Assembly: GCF_035556095.1 (NCBI RefSeq)
Contig: NZ_DATMFT010000021.1
Span: 124,001 to 188,000, forward strand
Origin: Parapedobacter sp035556095
Lineage (GTDB): Bacteria; Bacteroidota; Bacteroidia; Sphingobacteriales; Sphingobacteriaceae
DNA length: 64,000 nt
Direction of reading: 5' to 3'
In this document: positions 34,205 through 42,894 of the stretch, piece after piece
Layout of the letters: every line of letters starts with the position of its first letter
How positions within the stretch are numbered: the first letter of the stretch is position 1
Position numbers and translations under genes: made by a program
The notes under the pieces: generated by a model
The model's input: only the letters and a program-made list of their open reading frames with translations
What the model was told of the DNA's origin: nothing
Databases searched by the model: none

Positions 34205-35584
34205 TCACTTGTTGTGTTCTTTCCACTGCTGGCTGAACGACTTCTCAGCGATATGCGGAAGCTGACGGTGTTTGCCCCACGCTTTTTTGAAGAAATTCCG
34301 CAGCAAGAAGTTTTTGAATCTGCCGCTGAAAAAGTCGACAAGCCTGCGCTTGGTGATTGCATAGGTAAAGCCTTTCCATGCAAACCGTTCCGTTTTGGTA
34401 GGGAGGTGGCTAGCTACTGCGTCGCGCCGATTGAGTAGCAGCATCTTGTGTATGTCGATTTTAACCGGACATACTTCAGAGCACTTACCGCAAAGGCTGG
34501 AGGCGTAGCTCAGGTGCTTGAATTCGGCCATGCCTCGAAGGTGTGGCGTAATCAGCGATCCAATGGGGCCGCTATAGGTGGTGTTGTATGTGTGGCCGCC
34601 AACATTTTTGTAAATAGGGCATGCGTTGAGGCAAGCACCGCAGCGGATGCAATACAATCCTTGGCGCTGATCTTTTTGGGCCAACAGCTCGGTACGGCCA
34701 TTGTCTAGCAATACCACATACATTTCTTCGGGACCGTCGGTCTCATTTTCCTGTCGTGGTCCACTGATGACGCTGTTATACACCGTGAGGCGTTGTCCTG
34801 TACCGTGGGTTGAAAGTAATGGCCAAAACAAATCCAGGTCATTAAGCGATGGAATGATTTTCTCGATGCCTACGACGGCTATGTGGATTTTTGGAAAAGT
34901 GGTAGAAAGCCGGGCGTTGCCCTCATTTTCGGTAATGGCGATACTTCCGCTGTCGGCTATCAGGAAATTGCCGCCGGTTATGCCGACATCTGCCGTGGTG
35001 TATTGTTCCCGAAGTAGTTCCCGGGCCTTCAGCGTCAGCTCTTGGGCGGTAGCCTCGGGAGGGGTATCGAAATGCTGGTGGAATAGCGCTTGGATATCCC
35101 GCAAGCTGAGATGCATGGCCGGCGTTACGATATGGTAAGGTTTTTGTCCAAGCAACTGTACAATATATTCACCCAAATCCGTTTCAATGGCCTTTATATT
35201 GTTTTCGGCAAGAAATTCGTTGAGTTCGATTTCTTCCGTCGTCATCGATTTGGATTTTACCACTGTTTTGGCACCTGCACCTTCCAAGATCTTACCTATT
35301 TCCTCGCGGGCTTCTGCCGCATCGTTGGCCCAGATAACTTTACCCCCCCTTCGGAGGAAATTGGCCTCGAATTCGGGTAACAGCTTATCCAGGTTTTCCA
35401 TTACCCGCCACTTGATGATATGCGCTTTCCGTTTGGAGTTTTCGAGGTGATGGAACACCGGAAGCCCCCGTTTCACCGCGTCGTCGTACTTGTCAATATT
35501 GTAGTTGATAATTTCGCGGTGACGAGGCTCGAAAGCCTTGGTTGCACTTTCTTTAAGGAATACGGTCTCTCGTGTAGACGCCAT
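34205..35584 (-). CDS. lutB: LutB/LldF-like iron-sulfur lactate utilisation protein
   Basis: 459 residues from the ATG at 35584 (a TTG two codons upstream is less likely). An N-terminal LUD domain (about 70-300: KVIWANDAAEAREEIGKILE, VGITGGNFLIADSGSIAITENEG, ATAQELTLKARELL) is followed by two 4Fe-4S clusters: CIRCGACLNACPIYKNVGG and LCGKCSEVCPVKIDIHKM. A C-terminal helical tail (KGFTYAITKRRLVDFFSGR) completes the family form. LutABC oxidises L-lactate via an Fe-S complex; lutA and lutC are not adjacent, which suggests they lie elsewhere. It starts 52 bp after aspS on the same strand, so co-transcription is possible. Confidence 0.93.
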   Translation of the reverse strand: MASTRETVFLKESATKAFEPRHREIINYNIDKYDDAVKRGLPVFHHLENSKRKAHIIKWRVMENLDKLLPEFEANFLRRGGKVIWANDAAEAREEIGKILEGAGAKTVVKSKSMTTEEIELNEFLAENNIKAIETDLGEYIVQLLGQKPYHIVTPAMHLSLRDIQALFHQHFDTPPEATAQELTLKARELLREQYTTADVGITGGNFLIADSGSIAITENEGNARLSTTFPKIHIAVVGIEKIIPSLNDLDLFWPLLSTHGTGQRLTVYNSVISGPRQENETDGPEEMYVVLLDNGRTELLAQKDQRQGLYCIRCGACLNACPIYKNVGGHTYNTTYSGPIGSLITPHLRGMAEFKHLSYASSLCGKCSEVCPVKIDIHKMLLLNRRDAVASHLPTKTERFAWKGFTYAITKRRLVDFFSGRFKNFLLRNFFKKAWGKHRQLPHIAEKSFSQQWKEHNK

Positions 35585-35636
35585 ACGCAAGGTGTTACTA
35601 TATAATAACGTAAAAAAGGCTTAAGTGTTGTGGTGC

Positions 35637-37379
35637 CTAACGTAGCGTAATGCCTAGTTCAGATAGCTGTGCATCGGCGATTGCCGAAGGCGAATCAATC
35701 ATCACATCCCGGCCAGCATTGTTTTTCGGAAAGGCAATCACGTCGCGGATGCTGTCAAGCCCCGCGAATACGGCAGCCAGCCGGTCAAATCCAAAAGCGA
35801 TACCACCGTGTGGGGGAGCACCATACGTAAAGGCTTCCAAAAGGAAGCCGAATTGCTTTTGAGCTTCCTCCGGGCTGAACCCCAAATGTCTGAACATCAA
35901 CGACTGCAAATCCCGGTCGTGTATCCGTATGGAACCCCCACCGATTTCGGTGCCGTTGATGACCAAATCATACGCATTAGCTCGAACGCTGCCCGGCTGC
36001 GTCTCCAACAACGGAATATCGGCTATTTTTGGTGATGTGAAGGGGTGATGCATGGCATGGTACCGCCCCGATTCTTCGTCCCATTCAAGCAGCGGGAAAT
36101 CCGTTACCCACAGCGGCGCGTAGGTGTTTTTATTGCGTAATCCCTGTTGAGAAGCGACTTCTAATCTAAGTTCGCACAATTGTTTCCGTGCCCGGTCTGT
36201 ATTTCCTGCCATCACGAGCAGTAAATCACCCGGTTGTGCGTCAAATGCGGCTGCCCACGAGGCCAGTTGCTCGGTATTGTAGAACTTATCGACCGATGAT
36301 TTGAGCGTACCATCCTCGTTATACCGCAAGTAAACCAATCCCGAGGCTCCGACCTGCGGGCGTTTCACAAAGTCTGTGAGCGCATCAAGTTGTTTCCTCG
36401 TATAGGATGCACAACCCCGGGCATTGATGCCTACCACAAGTTCCGCCTGGTCAAATACCGAAAATCCGGCGCCCTGAAGAAGTGTGTTGAGTTCAACGAA
36501 TGGCATACCAAAACGGATATCCGGTTTGTCGGAACCATAAAGACGCATTGCTTCGTCGTAAGGCATGCGAGGGATGGCACCCAAATCGATATTCTTTAGT
36601 TGCTTGAACAGGTGCTTTATCAAACCTTCGAAAAGTTGGAGGATATCTTCTTGTTCCACAAAGGCCATCTCGCAATCGATCTGGGTGAACTCCGGTTGGC
36701 GATCTGCCCGTAAATCTTCGTCGCGGAAGCATTTGACCAGCTGGAAATAGCGGTCAAAGCCCGATACCATCAACAATTGTTTGAATGTCTGTGGCGATTG
36801 TGGTAGCGCATAGAACTCACCTGGATTCATCCGGCTCGGCACCACGAAATCCCGGGCTCCTTCCGGAGTGGACTTGATGAGTACCGGCGTTTCCACTTCC
36901 AGAAAATGATGGCGATCAAGGTAGTTGCGGGTTTCCTGCGCAAGGCGATGCCGTAAAATGAGGTTATTTCGTACCGGGTTGCGGCGAAGGTCGAGGTAAC
37001 GGTATTTCATCCGTAAATCATCACCGCCGTCCGTATCGTCTTCAATGGTAAAAGGGGGAAGTTTCGCGGCGTTAAGTACATCGAGTCTGGCTACCTTGAT
37101 TTCAATCTCACCCGTGGGTATTCTCGTGTTCTTGCTTTCGCGTTCGATAACCCTGCCGGTCACTTTTATCACGTATTCACGGCCGAGGGCACGGGCTTCG
37201 GCACGCAATGCCTCATCGTCGGCCGGGTCGAACACCAATTGCGTCACGCCATAACGATCCCGTACATCTATGAATGTCATCCCGCCCAAATCGCGCGACT
37301 TCTGCACCCAACCACTAAGTACGACTGTTTTACCTAAGTCCGAAATAGTTAGTTCTCCGCAAGTATGTGTTCTATGCAT
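35637..37379 (-). CDS. aspS: AspS, aspartyl-tRNA synthetase
   Basis: 580 residues, bacterial-type length. The N-terminal OB-fold anticodon domain (VVLSGWVQKSRDLGGMTFIDVRDRYG) is followed by class II motif 1, motif 2 (FRDEDLRADRQPEFTQIDCEMAF), the GAD insertion domain, and motif 3 (YGAPPHGGIAFGFDRLAAVF). The active-site pieces ALPQSPQTFKQLLM and HHPFTSPK are intact. It charges tRNA-Asp, and tRNA-Asn too if no AsnRS is present. A TATTTTTG -7 box and a 7-bp inverted repeat lie in the 84-bp spacer upstream. Confidence 0.98.
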   Translation of the reverse strand: MHRTHTCGELTISDLGKTVVLSGWVQKSRDLGGMTFIDVRDRYGVTQLVFDPADDEALRAEARALGREYVIKVTGRVIERESKNTRIPTGEIEIKVARLDVLNAAKLPPFTIEDDTDGGDDLRMKYRYLDLRRNPVRNNLILRHRLAQETRNYLDRHHFLEVETPVLIKSTPEGARDFVVPSRMNPGEFYALPQSPQTFKQLLMVSGFDRYFQLVKCFRDEDLRADRQPEFTQIDCEMAFVEQEDILQLFEGLIKHLFKQLKNIDLGAIPRMPYDEAMRLYGSDKPDIRFGMPFVELNTLLQGAGFSVFDQAELVVGINARGCASYTRKQLDALTDFVKRPQVGASGLVYLRYNEDGTLKSSVDKFYNTEQLASWAAAFDAQPGDLLLVMAGNTDRARKQLCELRLEVASQQGLRNKNTYAPLWVTDFPLLEWDEESGRYHAMHHPFTSPKIADIPLLETQPGSVRANAYDLVINGTEIGGGSIRIHDRDLQSLMFRHLGFSPEEAQKQFGFLLEAFTYGAPPHGGIAFGFDRLAAVFAGLDSIRDVIAFPKNNAGRDVMIDSPSAIADAQLSELGITLR

Positions 37380-37400
37380 GCTCTTTTTTATCTAGAACCG

Positions 37401-37441
37401 CAAAAATAGCTGTTTTTTCCGAACAACAGACAGCTGTTCGG
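37401..37441 (-). promoter_or_regulatory. Putative aspS promoter -7 box and inverted repeat
   Basis: On the minus strand TATTTTTG (37401-37408) lies 21 bp before the aspS ATG. Ten bases further upstream is a perfect 7-bp inverted repeat, CCGAACA (37419-37425) / TGTTCGG (37435-37441), in the place of the -33 region. It is not followed by a T-run in the direction of transcription, so an operator is more likely than a terminator. Confidence 0.45.
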
Positions 37442-37463
37442 GGAGTTTTTCCAATGGTTGGGC

Positions 37464-38147
37464 TTAGCAGAGGCTCCCAACGTATGCGCGGCCTAACGGC
37501 AGGTTGTCACCGTTGTTCAGCAAGATGTTGGATGCACTGCGTGCCCGGATAGCATCTGTATTAATTAGGTAAGATTTGTGGATCCTCACAAACTTCTTAT
37601 TATTTAGGATAGTTTCTGCGACTTCCTTAAGACATTTGCGCAACACGATTTTCTTAGTTGTGGTGATAAAGGTCGTGTAGTTGCCCTCGGCATGCGCATA
37701 AATCATGTCGTCCATCGGTATTTTGGTCTTGTGCTTTCCGTCGGGCAAGAAAATGCTCTGGCTCTCTTCTTTTGTTTCAACCTGGTTAAGTGCAATTTCA
37801 ATGGATGCATAAACGTCGTTTCGGTTAAAGGGTTTCACGATGTAGCCGGCAGGATTGGTTGACTTCGCTGCCTCGATCGTGCTACGGTCCGCATGCGACG
37901 TGAGGAAGATAAACGGGGTATGGTGGCTGACGTTGATTTCATGGGCCAAATCAATCCCTGTTTTTTCACCATATAAAATAATGTCAACCAAAATAAGGTC
38001 AGGTTTTGCGGTTTTAATGGCTGATATCGCATCATCGTAATTCGTGCAAATACCGCAAACATCGTAGCCTAATTCTTGAAGCATGTACTCCAAATCCATG
38101 GTAATGATAAGCTGATCTTCTACGATAAGTATTTTTTTCTTTTTCAT
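37464..38147 (-). CDS. LytTR-family response regulator
   Basis: 227 residues. The receiver domain (about 1-120) has ILIVEDQLIITMDLEYMLQE, the phospho-acceptor Asp in DLILVDIILYG, the Thr/Ser switch in FIFLTSHAD and the Lys in GYIVKPFN. A LytTR DNA-binding domain (about 135-225) has MIYAHAEGNYTTFITTTKKIVLRKCLKEV and RIHKSYLINTDAIRARSASNILLNNGDNLPLGRAYVG. No histidine kinase is adjacent, so it is an orphan within the window. An inverted repeat lies upstream where an activator could bind. Confidence 0.93.
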   Translation of the reverse strand: MKKKKILIVEDQLIITMDLEYMLQELGYDVCGICTNYDDAISAIKTAKPDLILVDIILYGEKTGIDLAHEINVSHHTPFIFLTSHADRSTIEAAKSTNPAGYIVKPFNRNDVYASIEIALNQVETKEESQSIFLPDGKHKTKIPMDDMIYAHAEGNYTTFITTTKKIVLRKCLKEVAETILNNKKFVRIHKSYLINTDAIRARSASNILLNNGDNLPLGRAYVGSLC

Positions 38148-38209
38148 CCGACTGACATTGTTATGGTGAAGTTACATTCCAAGTTCAATACGAACCGGTG
38201 ATGATGGAA

Positions 38210-38258
38210 CAAAAGTAGTATGATTGGCTTATATGGGATGTAGTAATATGTCTACATC
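38210..38258 (-). promoter_or_regulatory. Putative LytTR-gene promoter with upstream inverted repeat
   Basis: TACTTTTG (38210-38217, minus strand) matches the -7 consensus. A perfect 7-bp inverted repeat GATGTAG (38237-38243) / CTACATC (38252-38258) with an 8-bp gap lies 20-41 bp upstream of it, replacing a -33 box. This geometry would suit an activator, possibly the LytTR protein itself. Confidence 0.4.
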
Positions 38259-38309
38259 GTTGTAAATCACTTATAATTAGCGTATTGTATGTGTTTATTG
38301 CGGTTTTTT

Positions 38310-38720
38310 TTATCGACAGGTGCCGTCTTGTAAAACCCATACCCTCGATACGCTACTGCTCAATACATTAGGCGTATGCGGATCGCTGTTGGTGTCGTAT
38401 GTCAATACAATAGCCCCCGTGCCCGGATTACCCTCAACCTGCAGCGCAATGATTTCTCCTTTTGCCAATTGAACGGTTGTGCTGAACGGCAAGGAAGGGT
38501 GGTTGGTAGTTACAGGGCCATCATTCGTATGGTAGGTAACCGATGAGACGAATGCTTCGTCATGCGCAGCAACTTGATAGGTGACCAAGCTGTGCTCGGA
38601 TAGCTGTATGCCATCGATATCGCAGTTACACTGGGTAGGGTTTAGCTCCATGCGTTCTTCGCATGACTGTAATGTGGCAGACACAGCGAGAAATAAACTG
38701 AAAATAACGGTCAAACGCAT
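38310..38720 (-). CDS. Small putative lipoprotein
   Basis: 136 residues. A lipoprotein signal (MRLTVIFSLFLAVSATLQSC) is followed by a short cysteine-containing region (NPTQCNCDID) and a beta-sandwich-like domain (SLVTYQVAAHDEAFVSSVTYHTNDGP, STTVQLAKGEIIALQVEGNP, GAIVLTYDTNSDP) ending in VWVLQDGTCR. The pattern resembles small secreted beta-sandwich (MmpS-like) proteins common in Bacteroidota, but I do not recognise a precise family. It stands alone between the LytTR gene and the dcw cluster. Confidence 0.7.
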   Translation of the reverse strand: MRLTVIFSLFLAVSATLQSCEERMELNPTQCNCDIDGIQLSEHSLVTYQVAAHDEAFVSSVTYHTNDGPVTTNHPSLPFSTTVQLAKGEIIALQVEGNPGTGAIVLTYDTNSDPHTPNVLSSSVSRVWVLQDGTCR

Positions 38721-38889
38721 AATCGATTAAGAAGTTATCACCCAAATCCATGCAAATATGGCCGATAATAGGAACTGTAAGGCAATAAACCCTTTGGATT
38801 TTTTGATTTTGTAGCCATTCTACTACATCCGGTGGCGGGCGCGACAGGATAGCATAACAATGTACCAACGTCGAATATCAGAAGTCAAT

Positions 38890-38962
38890 GTGGGGAATAG
38901 GGAGTGTGGAAAACTTTTTTGTGGGAAAAAGTGGGGGAAAGTGGAGTAAATTCCTACTTTTA
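38890..38962 (+). promoter_or_regulatory. MraZ operator (GTGG direct repeats) and promoter of the dcw cluster
   Basis: GTGG-starting boxes occur at 38890, 38906, 38921, 38931 and 38941. The last three are in strict 10-bp register (GTGGGAAAAA, GTGGGGGAAA, GTGGAGTAAA). MraZ is known to bind regularly spaced TGGGN repeats upstream of its own gene. A -7-like box TACTTTTA at 38955-38962 follows directly, so the repeats cover the -33 region, as expected for autorepression. A DnaA-box-like TGTGGAAAA (38905-38913) is embedded. Confidence 0.8.
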
Positions 38963-38990
38963 CATCATATTTATTGCGAGAAGTGTATTT

Positions 38991-39461
38991 ATGGGCCATT
39001 TGATAGGCGAATTTGATTGTAAGCTAGACACCAAGGGAAGGATGGTGTTGCCAGCTGCGCTCAAAAGGCAAATGCCTGATGCTGAGCGTTCTGGGCTTGT
39101 CGTCAATCGTGGCTTTGAAAAGCATCTCGTTATCTATTCGAGGGGCGAGTGGGATAAGATTACCGATAAGTTGGCAAAGCTGAATACCTATAAGGCTAGG
39201 AACCGGAAGTTTATCCGTGATTTCACCCGCGGCGCTACTGAGTTATCATTGGATTCGGCGGGGCGGGTTTTGTTGCCTAAGTCGCTGCTTGAATATGGTG
39301 AGATTGAAACAGAGGTTGTGCTGTCTTGCCAGTTCAACAAGATTGAGGTTTGGTCGAAAACGGCATATCATAAATTGTGGGAAGATGAAGAGGATGATGA
39401 TTTCGCTGCATTAGCGGAGGAGGTGATGGGTGATGAATTAATGGGCGAAGAAGATGAATAG
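38991..39461 (+). CDS. mraZ: MraZ, transcriptional regulator of the division/cell-wall cluster
   Basis: 156 residues from the ATG at 38991 (MGHLIGEFDCKLDTKGRMVLPAALKRQ); the longer frame from 38904 runs through the operator and is discarded. Two SpoVT/AbrB-like halves: the first has DTKGRMVLPAALKRQM, the second has LSLDSAGRVLLPKSLLEYGEI, each with the family DxxGR(M/V)xLP motif. An acidic C-terminal tail (EDEEDDDFAALAEEVMGDEL) follows. It forms rings that bind the upstream GTGG boxes and sets dcw expression. Its end overlaps rsmH by eight bases. Confidence 0.96.
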   Translation: MGHLIGEFDCKLDTKGRMVLPAALKRQMPDAERSGLVVNRGFEKHLVIYSRGEWDKITDKLAKLNTYKARNRKFIRDFTRGATELSLDSAGRVLLPKSLLEYGEIETEVVLSCQFNKIEVWSKTAYHKLWEDEEDDDFAALAEEVMGDELMGEEDE

Positions 39462-40359
39462 CGGATACCATGTACCGGTGATGCTGCACGAATGTATAGA
39501 GGCATTGGCAATTAAGCACGACGGCACGTATGTAGACGCCACATTTGGAGGCGGTGGGCATGCAGGGGAAATCATGAAGTATTTGGGAGGGGAAGGAAGG
39601 TTGTATGCCTTTGATCAAGATCCAGACGCGTTGCGAAACGTGATAGATGATGAGCGATTCGTGTTCATACATCAAAACTTTCGCTTCCTGAAAAATAACC
39701 TCCGGCTCTGCGGGGTGAAGGCGGTTGATGGGATTCTCGCAGATTTAGGGGTGTCGTCACATCAGTTTGATGACGCACAACGTGGATTTTCCACACGTTT
39801 CGACGCCGAGTTGGACATGCGTATGGATCGAGCCGGTGCATTGGATGCAAAGCAAGTGCTGAATACCTACTCTGAAGCTGAGCTGCATCGCATCTTCGGC
39901 ATGTATGGAGAGCTTCACAATGCGCGTACGTTGGCAAAAACCATCGCCACGGCACGCCTTATGCAGCCCATCAATACGGTGGGGACGCTGAAGGAAGCCG
40001 TAAAAAACATAGTGCCTCGTGGTAAGGAGTATAAATACCATGCGCAGTTGTTTCAAGCATTGCGCATTGAGGTGAATGGCGAGTTGGATGCCCTGCAGGA
40101 GTTTTTGCAGCAAACCGTTGCTGTGCTGAATCCCGGTGGGCGGCTGGTGGTGATGTCTTACCACTCACTTGAAGACCGGTTGGTGAAGAATTTCATCGCC
40201 AAAGGTAAATTTAGGGGAGCGGTAGAGAAAGATTTTTATGGTAATGAGATCAAGCCATTGAAATCGATCAGTCGCAAAGCAATTGTTGCGAGCGATGATG
40301 AGGTGGCTCTTAATAGCAGGGCGCGCAGCGCTAAACTCCGAATAGCAGAGAAAGTTTAA
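39454..40359 (+). CDS. rsmH: RsmH (MraW), 16S rRNA m4C1402 methyltransferase
   Basis: 301 residues. HVPVMLHECIEAL at the N-terminus, the SAM-binding YVDATFGGGGHAGEIMKYLGG, DGILADLGVSSHQFDDAQRGFS, MRMDRAG and the C-terminal VMSYHSLEDRLVKNFIAKG are all family motifs. The length is normal. It methylates the base of C1402 in the ribosomal P site. ATG at 39454 lies inside the end of mraZ, indicating translational coupling. Confidence 0.97.
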   Translation: MNSGYHVPVMLHECIEALAIKHDGTYVDATFGGGGHAGEIMKYLGGEGRLYAFDQDPDALRNVIDDERFVFIHQNFRFLKNNLRLCGVKAVDGILADLGVSSHQFDDAQRGFSTRFDAELDMRMDRAGALDAKQVLNTYSEAELHRIFGMYGELHNARTLAKTIATARLMQPINTVGTLKEAVKNIVPRGKEYKYHAQLFQALRIEVNGELDALQEFLQQTVAVLNPGGRLVVMSYHSLEDRLVKNFIAKGKFRGAVEKDFYGNEIKPLKSISRKAIVASDDEVALNSRARSAKLRIAEKV

Positions 40360-40365
40360 GCAAAT

Positions 40366-40773
40366 ATGGCAAGGAACGCATATAAACGACAGCCGCTGAG
40401 TGAAGAACAGCAAGCCGAGTTGCAGGAAACGGTAGAAGAAAAGGCGGATGCTACCCGCAACTTTTTCCAATCTATATTTTCCACGAAGCGGTTTTCGTCG
40501 TCTGCATTTGTAGGCTATATTCCGTTCATTGCGTTTGTGGGATTATTGGCTATCCTTTATATCGCCAACCGGCATTATGCCGAACGGACGGTCCGGCAGA
40601 TTGATCATTTGGGTAAAGAGGTGAAAGAGATGAACTGGGATTACAAGTCGCTTTCGGCCGACCTAATGAAGCTCACCACGCAAACCGAGATTGCCAAACG
40701 GGTGGATACCATGGGGTTGAAAGAGCGAAAGGCGCCGCCCAAGAAAATAGTGGTTGTAAGAGCCGCGCATTGA
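40366..40773 (+). CDS. ftsL: FtsL-like division protein
   Basis: 135 residues. A cytoplasmic N-terminus of about 50 residues is followed by one membrane helix (FVGYIPFIAFVGLLAILYIA) and a coiled-coil periplasmic segment (RTVRQIDHLGKEVKEMNWDYKSLSADLMKLTTQTEIAKRV). It ends in the family-like GLKERKAPPKKIVVV. Size, topology and position between rsmH and ftsI identify it as the Bacteroidota FtsL, which binds the division septum complex with FtsB/FtsQ. Primary sequence is weakly conserved in this family, so the call rests largely on context. Confidence 0.87.
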   Translation: MARNAYKRQPLSEEQQAELQETVEEKADATRNFFQSIFSTKRFSSSAFVGYIPFIAFVGLLAILYIANRHYAERTVRQIDHLGKEVKEMNWDYKSLSADLMKLTTQTEIAKRVDTMGLKERKAPPKKIVVVRAAH

Positions 40774-40800
40774 GCAAAAGTTAGCTAAATATAATAACAC

Positions 40801-42894
40801 ATGAATATCAGAACCGACATATTGCTAAGAGTCTATCTGTCATTCGGGCTGATTGTGCTTTTTGCCATTGCCGTGTTGGCGAAGCTTTTCCATCTTCAGT
40901 ATGTAGAAGGCGCTGAATGGCGGGCAATGGCGGATAGCTTGTCTACCCGATATGTCGATGTGGAAGCCGTGCGTGGCAATATTTATTCGGACGACGGCAG
41001 TTTGTTGGCAACGTCGGTTCCCGAATACGACCTCCGCATGGACTTGCTGGCGCCTGGCGTCCAATCCGATGACGTTTTCTTTGCTAAAGTCGATTCACTG
41101 GCAGCGGAGCTGTCTGCTTTCTTTAAAGATAAATCTTCTGCACAATATTCGCGACTACTCAAACAAGCGCGGAAGGAAGGGAATAGGTATTGTCTGCTCA
41201 AGCGTGATGTGGGGCATCAGGAACTAAAGGAAATTAAGCAGTTCCCCATTTTCAACTTGGGCAAATATAAAGGTGGGCTTATTGCTGAACGAAAGAACAA
41301 GCGTATCCTTCCATTTACAAATCTTGCTGCGCGCACCATTGGCTATAAAGTTCCGGCGGAAGATGTGCGTGTGGGTTTAGAAGGGGCATACGGAGAGTAT
41401 ATCGATGGTAAGAGCGGCAAACGGCTGGTAAGGCGCATAGCTGGGGGGGTATGGATGCCGGTGAACCGGGAGATTGAAGTGGCACCGGTTGATGGCGCTG
41501 ACATCATTTCTACCATCGATGTAAATATGCAAGATATGGCGCAACGTGCCCTTGAGAAACAGTTAATCGTGAGTAATGCCGACAATGGCTGTGTTATTTT
41601 GATGGAAGTTGCCACCGGGGAAATACGGGCTGTCGCTAATTTTACGCGGGTTGAAGAGGGTGTTTACCGCGAAAAGTTCAACTATGCAATCGCCCAAAGC
41701 GCTGAACCAGGTTCGACATTTAAACTGGCGTCTTACCTGGTGGCACTTGAAGACGGGAAAATCGATACGGGTACCGTTGTCGAGACTGGCAACGGCACCT
41801 ATAGGGTACATCGGCACACCATCCGAGACACCCATGCTTACGGCACGCTGTCTGTAAAAAAGGCATTCGAAGTATCATCTAACGTAGCCATTACCAAAAT
41901 TATCAATACGTATTATAAAAATAATCCGGCTGCGTTCACTAAACGGTTGCATGAGTTGCACCTCAATGAACCCTTAGGGCTGCAAATACCGGGCGAAGGC
42001 AACCCATTGATTAAGACCCCTGATAGTAGAAGCTGGAGCGGCCTGTCTTTGGTACAAATGGCCTATGGTTACGAATTGAAATTGACGCCATTGCAAACGT
42101 TGAGCCTGTACAATGCTGTAGCGAATGACGGTAAGATGGTGGCACCCCTCTTTGTCAAAGAGATTCGGCGGCTGGGTAATACGATCGAGCGCTTCGACAC
42201 CCGGGTCATCGACGAACAGATAGCATCAAGTGCTACCATTGCCAAATTGCAAGATATGTTGGCGGGCGTGATGATTGAGGGTACCGGCAAGCGGCTGCGT
42301 AATCCGGAACTTTCAATGGCTGGCAAAACAGGAACTGCGCAAATGGCAGATGGGGCGGCTGGTTACCGCACCCGCAAATATCAGTCTTCGTTTGCCGGTT
42401 ATTTCCCGGCGGATAACCCCAAGTACTCGATGATTGTGGTGGTGCAAAACCCTCGCAATGGATATTACGGTGCGTCTATAGCAGGGCCCGTATTTCGCGA
42501 GCTTGCCGATATGGTATATGCCAATGATCTCGATTTGCAAAATGATTTCGATCGTATGCGCTTTGTTGGCAATACCGAATTGCCTTCCTCGCTGAAGGGA
42601 TCGAAAGCTGCCACATTGCACGTTTATGATGCGTTGGGCATCAAAGCCACGTACGCATCGGCAGAGCCCATCCACCATATAGATACTGTAAAAGGAGTGC
42701 CTTTTTCGGATGAGACGGTAAAAGCAGGCATAGTGCCAGATGTCAAGGGGATGGGACTCATCGATGCGATGTATGCCCTCGAAAATTCGGGATATCGTAC
42801 TGCCGTAAAAGGGAAGGGAAAAGTGGTCACCCAATCGTTAGCCGCTGGACAAAAGGTTGAAGTTGGAACTCCAATTGTGATTGAGTTGAAATGA
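40801..42894 (+). CDS. ftsI: FtsI/PBP3-type class B penicillin-binding protein with PASTA domain
   Basis: 697 residues. One N-terminal membrane helix (LIVLFAIAVLAKLFHLQYV) and a dimerisation domain with VRGNIYSDDGSLLATSVPEYDLRMD. The transpeptidase domain has the serine in EPGSTFKLASYL (SxxK), SSNVA (SxN) and MAGKTGTAQ (KTG). A single C-terminal PASTA domain (about 640-697: VPDVKGMGLIDAMYALENSG...GTPIVIELK) follows, usual in Bacteroidota. It cross-links septal peptidoglycan with FtsW. Its stop overlaps the murE start by four bases. Confidence 0.96.
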   Translation: MNIRTDILLRVYLSFGLIVLFAIAVLAKLFHLQYVEGAEWRAMADSLSTRYVDVEAVRGNIYSDDGSLLATSVPEYDLRMDLLAPGVQSDDVFFAKVDSLAAELSAFFKDKSSAQYSRLLKQARKEGNRYCLLKRDVGHQELKEIKQFPIFNLGKYKGGLIAERKNKRILPFTNLAARTIGYKVPAEDVRVGLEGAYGEYIDGKSGKRLVRRIAGGVWMPVNREIEVAPVDGADIISTIDVNMQDMAQRALEKQLIVSNADNGCVILMEVATGEIRAVANFTRVEEGVYREKFNYAIAQSAEPGSTFKLASYLVALEDGKIDTGTVVETGNGTYRVHRHTIRDTHAYGTLSVKKAFEVSSNVAITKIINTYYKNNPAAFTKRLHELHLNEPLGLQIPGEGNPLIKTPDSRSWSGLSLVQMAYGYELKLTPLQTLSLYNAVANDGKMVAPLFVKEIRRLGNTIERFDTRVIDEQIASSATIAKLQDMLAGVMIEGTGKRLRNPELSMAGKTGTAQMADGAAGYRTRKYQSSFAGYFPADNPKYSMIVVVQNPRNGYYGASIAGPVFRELADMVYANDLDLQNDFDRMRFVGNTELPSSLKGSKAATLHVYDALGIKATYASAEPIHHIDTVKGVPFSDETVKAGIVPDVKGMGLIDAMYALENSGYRTAVKGKGKVVTQSLAAGQKVEVGTPIVIELK

